A stretch of DNA of 64,000 nt from Sphingomonas sp. (GCF_019635515.1 NZ_JAHBZI010000001.1:1-64000); one strand, 5' to 3'; shown: positions 33,873 through 43,200, counted from the first letter of the stretch. Program-made: numbers and translations. Notes: a model not told the origin generated them from the sequence alone.

Positions 33873-35180
33873 ATGTCGTTTTTCACTTCCTTGAGCGGGC
33901 TTCAGGCCGCGCAGACCGATATGTCGACGATCTCGCACAACCTCGCGAACGTCTCGACCAATGGCTTCAAGCGCTCGACGACCCAGTTCGCCGACGTCAT
34001 CGCCTCGACCGCCAATTCGAACCCGACCCAGATGGTCGGCTCGGGTACCGTCGCGAAGTCGGTTCGCCAGCAGTTCAGCCAGGGCGGCTATACCCAGTCG
34101 AGCTCGGCGCTCGACATCGCCATCTCGGGCGACGGCTTCTTCGCGGTCAAGGGTGATGGCAAGGGCGTCAACTTCACCCGTAACGGCAGCTTCTCGATCG
34201 ACAGCGACCGCTATGTGACCGATGCGCAGGGCAACAAGCTGCAGGTTTATCCGGTCGATGGTTCGGGCGCGGTGGTCGCGACCGGCATCGATTCGACCGT
34301 TGGTCTCCGCATGCCACAGACCAGCGGCACGCCGCAGGCGACCGAGAATGTCGGCCTGTCGCTCAACCTCTCGGCCAATTCGACGATTCCCAAGGACGCG
34401 GCGCGCTTCTCCAGCGACACGCCCTATGCGTTCAATCGCTTTGATCCGGGCACCTATAACCAGTCGGCCCAGACGACGATCTACGATGCCAACGGCAACG
34501 CGCTGACGCTGACCAACTATTTCGTCCGCGACACCACGCCGACGACCAGCGACCCGACCAGCACCTGGAAGGTCTATTCGTTCGTCGGCGATCAGCAGCT
34601 CGACGCCAATGGCGGCACCACCGGCACCAGTGCGACGCCGCTGACGCTGACCTTCGATTCGACCGGCAAGCTCACTTCGCCGAGCGCGCCGGTCGAGTTC
34701 AGCGGCTTCCTCGCGCCGGGCGCGACGTCGGAGCAGGTGCTGAACTTCGATCTCGGCAACGCCACCACCCAGGTCGGTTCGCCGTTCAGCGTCAACGCGC
34801 GCAGCCAGGATGGCGCCGCCGTCGGCCAGTTCGAAGGCGTGACCGTCGGTGACGACGGCATTGTCCGCGCCAGCTTCTCGAACGGCGACACGCAGCCGCT
34901 CGGCAAGGTCGTGCTCGCCAACTTCGCCAATCCCTCGGGCCTGCGCCAGCTCGGCAACTCGACCTGGGCGTCGACCGGGCTTTCCGGCGAAGCGCGCCTC
35001 GGCGAGCCGGGCGCCAACGGCTTTGGCGGACTGATGTCGGGCGCGGTCGAGCGTTCGAACGTCGATATCACCGAGGAACTGGTCGGCCTGATCGCCGCGC
35101 AGCGCAACTTCCAGGCGAATGCCAAGGCGCTCGATACGGCGAGCCAGATCTCGCAGACCATCTTCAACATCCGCAGCTGA
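33873..35180 (+). CDS. flgE: flagellar hook protein FlgE
   Basis: The 435-residue hook subunit has the conserved rod/hook termini (LSGLQAAQTDMSTISHNLAN, VSTNGFKRSTTQF at the start; EELVGLIAAQRNFQANAKAL and DTASQISQTIFNI at the end) and a large central domain. GGAG precedes the ATG by about eight bases. It polymerises into the universal joint between rod and filament under FliK length control. Confidence 0.96.
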   Translation: MSFFTSLSGLQAAQTDMSTISHNLANVSTNGFKRSTTQFADVIASTANSNPTQMVGSGTVAKSVRQQFSQGGYTQSSSALDIAISGDGFFAVKGDGKGVNFTRNGSFSIDSDRYVTDAQGNKLQVYPVDGSGAVVATGIDSTVGLRMPQTSGTPQATENVGLSLNLSANSTIPKDAARFSSDTPYAFNRFDPGTYNQSAQTTIYDANGNALTLTNYFVRDTTPTTSDPTSTWKVYSFVGDQQLDANGGTTGTSATPLTLTFDSTGKLTSPSAPVEFSGFLAPGATSEQVLNFDLGNATTQVGSPFSVNARSQDGAAVGQFEGVTVGDDGIVRASFSNGDTQPLGKVVLANFANPSGLRQLGNSTWASTGLSGEARLGEPGANGFGGLMSGAVERSNVDITEELVGLIAAQRNFQANAKALDTASQISQTIFNIRS

Positions 35181-35206
35181 TTTAGCCGCTTAGGGAAACC
35201 CAGGGC

Positions 35207-35953
35207 ATGGACCGTCTCGTCTATACCGCACTATCCGGGCTCAAGAGCCAGATGTCGGCGCAGTCGACGATCGCGAACAACATCGCGAACGCCTCGACCA
35301 TCGGCTACCGCGCCGATCGCGTCAGCTTCGACCGGATGGTGCTGCAGCAGCAAGGCGCTCTCAACTCGCGCGATCTCGCCGCCGAGGAAGTCAACGACTT
35401 CGATCGCCGCGCGGGAACGATCGTCCAGACCGGCAAGCCGCTCGACATGGCGGTGACGACCGATAGCTGGATCGCGGTCCAGGCCCGAGACGGCAGTGAA
35501 GCCTATACGAGGCGCGGCGACCTTAACGTCGCGGCTTCGGGCGTGTTGGAAACCGGCGACGGTTTCCCGGTGATGGGGTCGGGGGGCCCCATCACCGTGC
35601 CGCCCTACCAGTCCATCGCCATCGCCGATGACGGCACGATCACGATCGTGCCTCCCGGGGGCGACGCCAGCCAGCCGCAGGTGCTCGACAAGATCAAGCT
35701 GGCGAGCGCCGACGGCAGCCAGACCGTCAAGGGCCTCGACAATCTTCTCCATGTGAAGGGCGGCGGCGTGCTGCCCGACGACATGGAAGCCAAATGCGTT
35801 TCGGGCTCGCTCGAGCAGTCGAACGTCAATCTCACCCAGGCGCTGGTCGACATGATCGAGAACCAGCGCAGCTATGAAGTGCAGGCGAACCTTCTGAAGG
35901 AAGCCAAGACCATGGACGAGGGCGGTGCATCGCTGATGCGCGTCTCGGCATAA
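35207..35953 (+). CDS. flgF: flagellar rod protein FlgF
   Basis: The 248-residue proximal-rod protein starts MDRLVYTALSGLKSQMSAQS and ends with the rod C-terminal helix LEQSNVNLTQALVDMIENQR, SYEVQANLLKEAK. It is placed between flgE and flgG, as usual. AGGGAAACCCAGGGC with an internal ribosome site precedes the ATG. Confidence 0.95.
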   Translation: MDRLVYTALSGLKSQMSAQSTIANNIANASTIGYRADRVSFDRMVLQQQGALNSRDLAAEEVNDFDRRAGTIVQTGKPLDMAVTTDSWIAVQARDGSEAYTRRGDLNVAASGVLETGDGFPVMGSGGPITVPPYQSIAIADDGTITIVPPGGDASQPQVLDKIKLASADGSQTVKGLDNLLHVKGGGVLPDDMEAKCVSGSLEQSNVNLTQALVDMIENQRSYEVQANLLKEAKTMDEGGASLMRVSA

Positions 35954-35965
35954 GGAGTAAGACAG

Positions 35966-36754
35966 ATGGGTTCATCGGCAATGCACATCGCGCGGACCGG
36001 GCTCGACGCCCAGGATACGCGCATGCGGGTCATCTCGAACAACCTCGCCAACGTGAACACCACGGGCTTCAAGCGCGACCGCGCCTCGTTCCAGACCCTG
36101 GCCTATCAGGTCGTGACCGCGCCCGGCGCGGCATCGACCGCGGAAACCAAATACGCGACCGGCCTCAATCTCGGTACCGGCGTGCGCGTGCAGGGGACCG
36201 CCCGCATCGAGACTCAGGGCTCGCTCCAGACTACGGGCAACGCGTTCGACCTCGCTCTGGACGGCAATGGCTATTTCCAGGTGCAGATGCCCGGCGGCCA
36301 GCTCGGCTATACCCGCGCCGGCAATTTCAGCCGCTCGCCCGAAGGCATGCTGATCACCTCCGAAGGCTATCAGGTAATGCCCGGCATCACCGTGCCCGAA
36401 GGCGCGACCTCGATCACCATCGGTACCGACGGCACCGTCTCGGCGACGCTGCAGGGCCAGGCCGAGGCCAGCCAGATCGGCCAGATCCAGATCGCCAGCT
36501 TCGCCAACCCGGCGGGCCTGCAGGCGGCCGGCGACAATTATCTCATCGAGACCTCGGCTTCGGGCGCGGTCAGCATGGGCAATGCCGGCGAGGAAGGCCG
36601 TGGCCGCATCCGTCAGGGAATGCTCGAAGGATCGAACGTCAATGTCGTCGAGGAGCTCGTCGACATGATCGAGACCCAGCGCGCCTATGAGGTCAATTCG
36701 AAGATGATCTCGGCGACCGACGAGATGCTCAAATATGTCAACCAGAACATTTGA
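35966..36754 (+). CDS. flgG: flagellar distal rod protein FlgG
   Basis: The 262-residue distal-rod subunit has HIARTGLDAQDTRMRVISNN and LANVNTTGFKRDRASFQTLA at the N-terminus and EGSNVNVVEELVDMIETQRA, YEVNSKMISATDEMLKY at the C-terminus, with the FlgG length of about 260. GGAG lies shortly upstream. The following flgH start is 10 bases after its stop. Confidence 0.96.
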   Translation: MGSSAMHIARTGLDAQDTRMRVISNNLANVNTTGFKRDRASFQTLAYQVVTAPGAASTAETKYATGLNLGTGVRVQGTARIETQGSLQTTGNAFDLALDGNGYFQVQMPGGQLGYTRAGNFSRSPEGMLITSEGYQVMPGITVPEGATSITIGTDGTVSATLQGQAEASQIGQIQIASFANPAGLQAAGDNYLIETSASGAVSMGNAGEEGRGRIRQGMLEGSNVNVVEELVDMIETQRAYEVNSKMISATDEMLKYVNQNI

Positions 36755-36764
36755 GGCGGCACTG

Positions 36765-37463
36765 ATGAAGTTTCTCACAGGCCTCGCCGTCGGTTCGCTC
36801 ATCGCCTGTGCGATGGGCTTCTCCGCCACGCCCGCCCAGGCGCAGTTCCTAGGCATCGGCAAGAAGAAGGCGAAGGAGGATTTTTCGGCTACCATGCCCG
36901 CGCAGGTGCCGGTCGTCGCCGCGCCCGCCAATGGCGGCATCTTCCAGGCGAGCGATGGCTATGCCGCGCTCTACGAGGGCACGCGCGCGCGCCGTGTCGG
37001 CGATCCGCTGACCATCGTCCTGGTCGAGCGCACCAGCGCGTCCAAATCCGCGGGCTCGAAGCTCGATTCGAGCGGCGGCTTCTCGATAACGCCGCCGAGC
37101 ACGGGCAATCTCTCGCTGTTCAAGTCCACCGACGCCAGCGTCAGCGGCAGCCGCAACTTCAACGGCTCGGGCAGCGCCGATCAGGCCAATGCCCTGTCCG
37201 GCGAAGTCAGCGTGACCGTCGCGGCGGTCTATCCCAACGGGACGATGCTCGTGCAGGGCCAGAAGCGGGTGACCCTCAATCGCGGCGACGAGTTCGTCCA
37301 GATCAAGGGCCTGATTCGCATCGCCGATATCGACGCGAACAACCGTGTGCCGAGCACCCGCGTCGCCGATGCCCGCATCGCCTACACCGGCAAGGGCGAT
37401 GTCGCCCGCGCCAGCCGTCAGGGCTGGCTCAGCCGGTTCTTCTCCGTGATCAGCCCCTTCTAG
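36765..37463 (+). CDS. flgH: flagellar L-ring protein FlgH
   Basis: The 232-residue protein forms the outer-membrane L ring. It has an export signal with a possible lipobox LIAC at Cys15, but hydrophobic residues continue to a type-I-like site ATPAQA, so lipidation is uncertain. The mature part carries the FlgH signature ALYEGTRARRVGDPLTIVLV, a beta-rich core and RVADARIAYTGKGDVARASR near the end. The ATG at 36765 is preferred to an upstream Met that overlaps flgG. Confidence 0.95.
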   Translation: MKFLTGLAVGSLIACAMGFSATPAQAQFLGIGKKKAKEDFSATMPAQVPVVAAPANGGIFQASDGYAALYEGTRARRVGDPLTIVLVERTSASKSAGSKLDSSGGFSITPPSTGNLSLFKSTDASVSGSRNFNGSGSADQANALSGEVSVTVAAVYPNGTMLVQGQKRVTLNRGDEFVQIKGLIRIADIDANNRVPSTRVADARIAYTGKGDVARASRQGWLSRFFSVISPF

Positions 37464-37479
37464 GCCGGGACCAAATCAT

Positions 37480-38574
37480 ATGATCCGCACTCTTCTCGCG
37501 CTTGTCGTGCTCGCCTTCGCCGCCCAGCCGGCGGTGGCGCAGCGCGTCAAGGACCTCGGCAGCTTCCAGGGCATCCGCTCGAACCAGTTGACCGGTTACG
37601 GTGTGGTGGTCGGCCTGCCTGGTACCGGCGACGACAATCTCGAATATACCGTCCAGTCGATGAAAGGCGTCGCCGCGCGCTTCGGCCTCAACCTGCCGCA
37701 AGGCGTGGCGCCGGGCCTCAAGAACGCGGCGGTGGTGATGATCACCGCCGAGCTGCCGCCGTTCGCCAAACCGGGCCAGAAGCTTGACATCACCGTCTCG
37801 TCGATGGGCAAGGCCAAGTCGTTGCGCGGCGGTACGTTGATCCTGACCCCGCTACAGGGCGCCGATGGCCAGATCTACGCGATGGCGCAGGGCAACCTCG
37901 CCGTCTCGGGGTTGGGCGCCGAGGGCAAGGACGGATCGTCGGTGGTGGTCAACATCCCGTCTTCGGGCCGCATCCCCGAGGGCGCCACGGTCGAGCGCGC
38001 GGTCGATACCGGCTTCGACAAGGCGCCGTTCCTGACCTTCAACCTCCAGCGCGCCGATTTCACCACCGCGCAGCGCGTGCAGGACGCGATCAACGCCCGT
38101 TTCGGCGGCGCGCGTGCCCGCGCGATCGATGGCGTCTCGATCGCGATTTCCGCGCCCGAGGGCCGCGACGTGCGCGCCGAATTGATGAGCGAAATCGAGA
38201 ATCTGACAGTCGAGGCAGCCGAAGCGCCGGCCAAGGTAATCGTTAACGCGCGCACCGGCACGGTGGTCATCAACTCGGCCGTCCGGGTCAGCCCGGCCGC
38301 GGTAACACATGGTAAACTCACTGTTCGTATTGATGAAGCCCAACAGGTTTCGCAGCCTTTGCCGTTTAGCAAGGGTGAGACCAAGACCGAGGAGCATTCC
38401 ACGGTCGGCGTCGAAGAGGAGAAGCGCCCGATGTTCCTGCTCGATCCCGGCCCCAAGCTGGCCGATGTCGTCAAGGCGGTGAACGCCATCGGCGCGTCGC
38501 CGGCCGATCTGGTCGCGATCCTCGAGGCACTCAAGCAAGCCGGCGCGCTCAAGGCGGAGTTGATCATACTGTGA
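37480..38574 (+). CDS. flgI: flagellar P-ring protein FlgI
   Basis: The 364-residue periplasmic protein has a signal peptide (LLALVVLAFAAQPAVAQRVK) followed immediately by DLGSFQGIRSNQLTGYGVVV and GLPGTGDDN, the family hallmark. The C-terminal LDPGPKLADVVKAVNAIGAS segment is also conserved. It builds the ring around the rod in the peptidoglycan layer, helped by FlgA. Confidence 0.97.
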   Translation: MIRTLLALVVLAFAAQPAVAQRVKDLGSFQGIRSNQLTGYGVVVGLPGTGDDNLEYTVQSMKGVAARFGLNLPQGVAPGLKNAAVVMITAELPPFAKPGQKLDITVSSMGKAKSLRGGTLILTPLQGADGQIYAMAQGNLAVSGLGAEGKDGSSVVVNIPSSGRIPEGATVERAVDTGFDKAPFLTFNLQRADFTTAQRVQDAINARFGGARARAIDGVSIAISAPEGRDVRAELMSEIENLTVEAAEAPAKVIVNARTGTVVINSAVRVSPAAVTHGKLTVRIDEAQQVSQPLPFSKGETKTEEHSTVGVEEEKRPMFLLDPGPKLADVVKAVNAIGASPADLVAILEALKQAGALKAELIIL

Positions 38575-38921
38575 CCCACATCGCGCCCATCGGCAGCACC
38601 GCCATCAACACCGGTGGCGGCGTGTCCGCGGACACGTCGCGCCTCGCCTCGAAAGAGAACCTCGAAGCCGCCGGCCAGCGCTTCGAGGCGATCTTCGTTG
38701 GCATGATGCTGAAGTCGATGCGGGCTGCAAAGCTGGGCGACGGGCTGTTCGACAGCAAGGCGCAGGAGCAGTTCCGCGACATGCAGGACGACAAGCTCGC
38801 CCAATCGATGGCGGCGCATGCGCCGATCGGAATCGGCAAGGCGATGACCGAATTCCTCGCCAAGGCCGCCGGCACCGAAGGTGCCGCGGCCGCCAAGCCT
38901 GAAGGGAGCGCGACGCCATGA
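38571..38921 (+). CDS. flgJ: rod-binding protein FlgJ, single-domain form
   Basis: The 116-residue protein has only the N-terminal rod-capping domain: AAGQRFEAIFVGMMLKSMRA and DSKAQEQFRDMQDDKLAQSM. The muramidase domain found in enteric FlgJ is absent, as is common in alphaproteobacteria, so a separate enzyme must open the wall (candidate at 28782). The start is GTG at 38571, overlapping the flgI stop, and the end overlaps flgK. Confidence 0.93.
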   Translation: MTHIAPIGSTAINTGGGVSADTSRLASKENLEAAGQRFEAIFVGMMLKSMRAAKLGDGLFDSKAQEQFRDMQDDKLAQSMAAHAPIGIGKAMTEFLAKAAGTEGAAAAKPEGSATP

Positions 38922-40249
38922 GCGACATGTTGTCGATCGCGGCATCGGGACTGCGCGCCTATCAGACCGCGCTGACCACGACGTCGGAGAACATCGCCAA
39001 TGCCGGCACCACCGGCTATGTCCGCCGCACCTCGAACGTGCGCGAGGTCTCGGCCACGGGGGTCACCAACACCAACGGCATGGGCGTCGTGGTGTCGGGC
39101 ATCGCCCGCCAGACCGACGTGTATCGCGCGGGCCAGGTCCGTCTCGCGAGTACCGATCTCGGCCGCAGCCAGACCGCAGCGACCTGGCTCGACCGCGTCC
39201 AGGGCGCACTGACCGGTAACCAGCTGAGCGGCCAGCTCACCAATTTCTTCATTTCCGCGCGCACCGCCGCCGCGGATCCGTCGAATCTCGGCCCGCGCCA
39301 GGCGATGCTCGAAGCGGCGTCCAGCGTCGCGGCGGGCTTCACCGCGACCGGCAACGCGCTCGACGCGGCGATGGCCGATCTCGACGCCACCGCCGATGCC
39401 GCGGTCAACCAGCTCAGCGGGCTCGGGGCCACGCTCGCACGCGTCAATTTCGCGCTCGGCAATGTCGCGCCGAACACCAGCAATGCCGCTTCCCTGCTCG
39501 ATCAGCGCGATCAGCTGCTCGAACAGATGAGCGCGATCACCGACATCAACGTCTCGCTCGACGCAACCGGCCGCGCGGTCGTCCGCCAGGGTGGCGCAAC
39601 CGGGCCGGTGCTGGTCCAGGGCGTGTCGTCGGCGACCGTCACCGCCGTGCGCAACAGCGCGGGGGCGATGTCCTATTCGGCGTTTCTCGATGGCGGCGTC
39701 CAGGCGCTGACGCCCTCGGGTGGCGTGCTTGCCGGGATCGGCGAAGGCGCCGCGGCGATCGCCAGCGCGCGCAGCCAGCTCAACACGTTGGCCCAGACCT
39801 TCGCGCAGGGCGTCAACGCCGTGCAGGCCGGTGGCGACGATCTGTCGGGCAATGCCGGCGCGGCGATGTTCACGATCGGCGATCCGGCGTCGAACCTGAC
39901 GCTGGCGCTCAACGATCCGCGGGCGATCGCCGGCGCGGGGACCGGCAAGGGCGCGCGCGACAACAGCAATTTCCTGGCGCTCGACGCGATCCGCACCGCC
40001 AATGGCGCCGAGCAGGGCCTCACCAATCTGATCACCGCCAATGGCGGCGCGCTCAACGCTCGCAATGCGGTGGTCGATGCCCAGACCGCGATCCGTGACA
40101 ATGCCGTTGCCGCGCGCGATGGCGTGACCGGGGTCAATATCGACGAGGAGGCGGTCGATCTGATCCGCTTCCAGCAGGCGTATCAGGCATCGGGCCGCGT
40201 CATCCAGGTGGCGCGCGAAGTGCTGCAATCCATCTTCGAGATCAGGTAA
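38918..40249 (+). CDS. flgK: flagellar hook-associated protein FlgK (HAP1)
   Basis: The 443-residue junction protein has SIAASGLRAYQTALTTTSEN and IANAGTTGYVRRTSNVREVS at the N-terminus, NAASLLDQRDQLLEQMSAIT in the middle (the FlgK pattern) and the C-terminal VNIDEEAVDLIRFQQAYQAS helix. It joins hook and filament with FlgL. The start overlaps flgJ by four bases. Confidence 0.95.
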   Translation: MSDMLSIAASGLRAYQTALTTTSENIANAGTTGYVRRTSNVREVSATGVTNTNGMGVVVSGIARQTDVYRAGQVRLASTDLGRSQTAATWLDRVQGALTGNQLSGQLTNFFISARTAAADPSNLGPRQAMLEAASSVAAGFTATGNALDAAMADLDATADAAVNQLSGLGATLARVNFALGNVAPNTSNAASLLDQRDQLLEQMSAITDINVSLDATGRAVVRQGGATGPVLVQGVSSATVTAVRNSAGAMSYSAFLDGGVQALTPSGGVLAGIGEGAAAIASARSQLNTLAQTFAQGVNAVQAGGDDLSGNAGAAMFTIGDPASNLTLALNDPRAIAGAGTGKGARDNSNFLALDAIRTANGAEQGLTNLITANGGALNARNAVVDAQTAIRDNAVAARDGVTGVNIDEEAVDLIRFQQAYQASGRVIQVAREVLQSIFEIR

Positions 40250-40254
40250 CCGCC

Positions 40255-41154
40255 ATGCGTGTATCCACTTCGCAAACCTATCAGCGCTCGATGGCGCTGA
40301 TGTCGAACCTGTCGACGCTCGCGGACAAGCAGCAGGGGCAGATCGCCACCGGCAAGAAGGTGGTCAACGCGTCCGACGCGCCCGGCGCCTATCGCCAGCT
40401 CGCGACGCTGAAGCGCGCCGACGCCAACGACCAGGCCTATGCCAAGAATGTCGCGACCGCGCAGGGCATCCTCGATCAGGCCGACGACACGCTTTCCGAT
40501 ATCGAGACCCAGATCCAGCGCGCACAGGAGCTGTTCACCAAGGCGGGCAACGGCACGCTTACCGAATCGGACCGCAATTCGATCGGTAAGGAACTCGAGT
40601 CGATCCGCGACACGCTGTTCGCGCTCGCCAACGCCCGCGACAGCCGCGGCCAGCCGATCTTCGGCGGCGCGACCGGCGACCTGCCGTTCGCCAAGGCGGC
40701 GGACGGCACGATCACCTATGTCAGCAGCGGCGAGCCTTCGGGCATCCCGATCGGCGATCAGCTGACCATGCAGGTCGGCACCACCGGCGACCGCGCCTTC
40801 GCGGCCGACAGCACCACCAACATCTTCGGCGTGATCTCGCAATTCACCGCCGCGCTCAGCTCGGGCGGCGACGTCAAGGCGGCCGCCAATACCGCCGCCA
40901 GCAGCATGACCGACGCGCTTGCCAATGTGACGGCGGCGCACGCCTCGATCGGTGCGCGCGGCACCCGGCTGCAGATGGTGGCCGATCAGCTCGATTATGC
41001 GGCGACGGCGCGCGACGATGCGCGTTCGGCGGTCGAGGACGTCGATCTCGCCGCCACGATCTCCAATTTCCAGCAGACGCTGACGATCCTGCAGGCGACC
41101 CAGGCGAGCTTCACCAAGCTCACTGCGCTGTCATTGTTCGATTATCTGCGCTGA
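40255..41154 (+). CDS. flgL: flagellar hook-associated protein FlgL (HAP3)
   Basis: The 299-residue protein has flagellin-like termini (TSQTYQRSMALMSNLSTLAD, QGQIATGKKVVNASDAPGAY) and the C-terminal LAATISNFQQTLTILQATQA helix ending with LFDYLR. It sits between FlgK and the filament. It follows flgK by five bases and is the last structural gene of the flg run before motA. Confidence 0.94.
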   Translation: MRVSTSQTYQRSMALMSNLSTLADKQQGQIATGKKVVNASDAPGAYRQLATLKRADANDQAYAKNVATAQGILDQADDTLSDIETQIQRAQELFTKAGNGTLTESDRNSIGKELESIRDTLFALANARDSRGQPIFGGATGDLPFAKAADGTITYVSSGEPSGIPIGDQLTMQVGTTGDRAFAADSTTNIFGVISQFTAALSSGGDVKAAANTAASSMTDALANVTAAHASIGARGTRLQMVADQLDYAATARDDARSAVEDVDLAATISNFQQTLTILQATQASFTKLTALSLFDYLR

Positions 41155-41193
41155 ATCGGCGGTCCGGTAACGATTTAACCATGATTTTCCGCT

Positions 41194-41219
41194 GAAAGTG
41201 ATGGCGAAGCGGTCGTTAA
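41194..41219 (+). promoter_or_regulatory. candidate sigma-28 promoter of motA-motB
   Basis: GAAAGTGA, 10 bases, then GTCGTTAA, which matches GCCGATAA at six of eight. The predicted start near 41226 leaves a 25-base leader before the motA ATG. It lies in the 96-base gap after flgL. Spacing is one base short of the enteric rule, so it is tentative. Confidence 0.4.
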
Positions 41220-41250
41220 CCCTAACGACCAACAGGGGGTTTCCAGACGC

Positions 41251-42114
41251 ATGTTCGTAGCAATCGGCTTTGTTGTGCTGATCGCGATGGTCTTCGGGGG
41301 CTTCGCCTTTACGGGCGGAGCGCTGGGGCCGGTCATGCATGCGCTTCCCCATGAAATGCTGATCATCGGCGGCGCCGCGGTCGGCGCGCTGATCATCGGC
41401 AATTCGGGCAAGGAACTGAAGGCGCTGGGCGGTGGCTTCATGAAGGTCGTCAAGGGGCCGAAGTACAAGAAGCAGGATTATCTCGACACGATCTTCCTCG
41501 TCTCGAAGCTGATGAAGATGCTGCGCACCGAGGGCCCGATCGCGCTCGAGCCGCATGTCGAGGATCCGAAATCCTCCGCGATCTTCGCCGAATATCCGCG
41601 CCTGCTCGCCGATCACACGCTGATCAACCTGATCACCGATACGCTGCGCCTCGTCGTCGTCTCGTCGGGCACGCTCGACGTGCACGCGGTCGAGGACGTG
41701 ATGGATAACGCCATCAAGACCCACCATCATGAAGTCCAGGGCCCGCAGGGCACGCTGCAATCGCTGGGCGACGCGCTGCCGGCGCTCGGCATCGTCGCGG
41801 CGGTGCTCGGCGTCGTCAAGACGATGGGCTCGATCGACAAGCCGCCGAGCATCCTCGGCGCGATGATCGGTTCGGCGCTGGTCGGCACCTTTCTCGGGGT
41901 GTTGCTTGCTTACGGCCTGGTCGGCCCGCTCGCCAATCGCCTTCAGCAGGTGATCGATGCCGACGCGGCGATCTACAATGTCGTCAAGCAGATCATCATC
42001 GCCTCGCTCCACGGCCATCCGCAGCCGCTGGTGATCGAAGCCGCGCGCTCGGGCATCGCCCATAGCAACCAGCCGAACTTCGGCGAGGTGTTCGACGGGC
42101 TGAGGGGCCGGTAA
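41251..42114 (+). CDS. motA: flagellar motor stator protein MotA
   Basis: The 287-residue membrane protein has four transmembrane helices, the large cytoplasmic loop between helices 2 and 3 with charged residues that meet FliG (about residues 55-165), and the channel-lining segments DALPALGIVAAVLGVVKTMG and IGSALVGTFLGVLLAYGLVG, which are typical of the proton-type MotA. AGGGGGT lies upstream of the ATG. It is the partner of the MotB that follows without a gap. Confidence 0.96.
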   Translation: MFVAIGFVVLIAMVFGGFAFTGGALGPVMHALPHEMLIIGGAAVGALIIGNSGKELKALGGGFMKVVKGPKYKKQDYLDTIFLVSKLMKMLRTEGPIALEPHVEDPKSSAIFAEYPRLLADHTLINLITDTLRLVVVSSGTLDVHAVEDVMDNAIKTHHHEVQGPQGTLQSLGDALPALGIVAAVLGVVKTMGSIDKPPSILGAMIGSALVGTFLGVLLAYGLVGPLANRLQQVIDADAAIYNVVKQIIIASLHGHPQPLVIEAARSGIAHSNQPNFGEVFDGLRGR

Positions 42115-43098
42115 GTGGCCGGACGCGCTCCGCATGGGAGCAACCAGCCACCCAAGATCATCGTCAAGAAGGTCTATATCGAAGGGCATGGCGGCGGCCA
42201 TCACGGCGGCGCCTGGAAGGTCGCCTATGCCGATTTCGTGACCGCGATGATGGCGTTCTTCCTGCTGATGTGGCTGCTCGGCGCTACCACCGAGAAGCAG
42301 CGCAAGGCGCTCGCCGACTATTTCGCGCCGACCCTGGTCGAATTCAGGCAGAACAGTGCCGGCTCGAACGGGCTGCTGCATGGCGACGCGCTCAACGCGC
42401 AGGAGAATTATCCCAATCGCGCCGGGCAGACCGGCACGCGCTCGATGACCGTTCCCGCCGGCGCCACCGGCGGCAAGGATGTCGGCACCGGCGAGAAGGG
42501 GACGCTCAAGGACCAGCGCGCATTGACCGCGCAGGACCAGCAGAACTTCTCGCGCGCCAGCCAGCGCCTGCAACAGCAGATGCGCGCCAATCCCAAGCTG
42601 TCGCGGCTCGCCAAGCACGTCCGCTTCGTCCAGACGCGCGACGGCATGCGGATCGACCTGGTCGACGATGCCAATTATTCGATGTTCGATGTCGGCACGA
42701 CCGCGCTGGTGCCTGAAGCGGGCAACCTGATCGGGCTGATCGCGCAGTCGCTGGCCGGCATGGAGAATCCGATCATGATCCGCGGCCATACCGACAGCCT
42801 CGGCTATGGCGATCCGCGCAACATGAACAACTGGATGCTGTCGAGCGGCCGCGCCGAGGCGACGCGCCGGCGGCTGGCCGCGGGCGGGGTGCCCGAAAAG
42901 GCGTTCGACCGGATCGAGGGCGTCGCCGACCGCGAGCCGATGATCGTCGAGAATCCGATGGACCCGCGCAACCGCCGCGTTTCGATCACCCTGCTCTATC
43001 GCAAGACCGCGTTCGGCGATCAGCCGACGGGGCAGCGCTTCCGGCCGCAGCAGCCGGCGATCGACCTGCCGCCCAAGCCGACGGCAGGCGCGCACTAA
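42115..43098 (+). CDS. motB: flagellar motor stator protein MotB
   Basis: The 327-residue protein starts at GTG right after the motA stop. A cytoplasmic basic stretch is followed by the single transmembrane helix with the proton-carrying Asp40 (WKVAYADFVTAMMAFFLLMW), a plug and linker region, and a C-terminal OmpA-like peptidoglycan-binding domain (IMIRGHTDSLGYGD, then NWMLSSGRAEATRRRLAAGG and NRRVSITLLYRK). It anchors the stator to the cell wall. Confidence 0.96.
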   Translation: MAGRAPHGSNQPPKIIVKKVYIEGHGGGHHGGAWKVAYADFVTAMMAFFLLMWLLGATTEKQRKALADYFAPTLVEFRQNSAGSNGLLHGDALNAQENYPNRAGQTGTRSMTVPAGATGGKDVGTGEKGTLKDQRALTAQDQQNFSRASQRLQQQMRANPKLSRLAKHVRFVQTRDGMRIDLVDDANYSMFDVGTTALVPEAGNLIGLIAQSLAGMENPIMIRGHTDSLGYGDPRNMNNWMLSSGRAEATRRRLAAGGVPEKAFDRIEGVADREPMIVENPMDPRNRRVSITLLYRKTAFGDQPTGQRFRPQQPAIDLPPKPTAGAH

Positions 43099-43109
43099 CC
43101 CCTTCTCGT

Positions 43110-43180
43110 GCTCCTGCGAAAGCAGGAGCCCAGGGTCACGATCGGAATCGCTCGATAACCTCACCACCTGCTTTCGCAGG
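43110..43180. repeat. REPIN-like element, copy 1 (two inverted palindromes)
   Basis: The first hairpin GCTCCTGC-GAAA-GCAGGAGC (43110-43129) is followed, after a 37-base spacer, by an inverted, slightly shortened copy CCTGC-TTTC-GCAGG (43167-43180). The same architecture recurs at 51279-51350. It lies between the convergent motB and TonB-dependent receptor genes, where it could also work as a two-way terminator. Confidence 0.8.
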
Positions 43181-43200
43181 GAAACAGAAGAGCGAAATCC

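Noticed and set aside
43110..43180. Short CRISPR-like repeats
   Set aside because: Only two palindromic units in inverted order are present, with no regular direct repeats or unique spacers, so REPIN-like is the better description.
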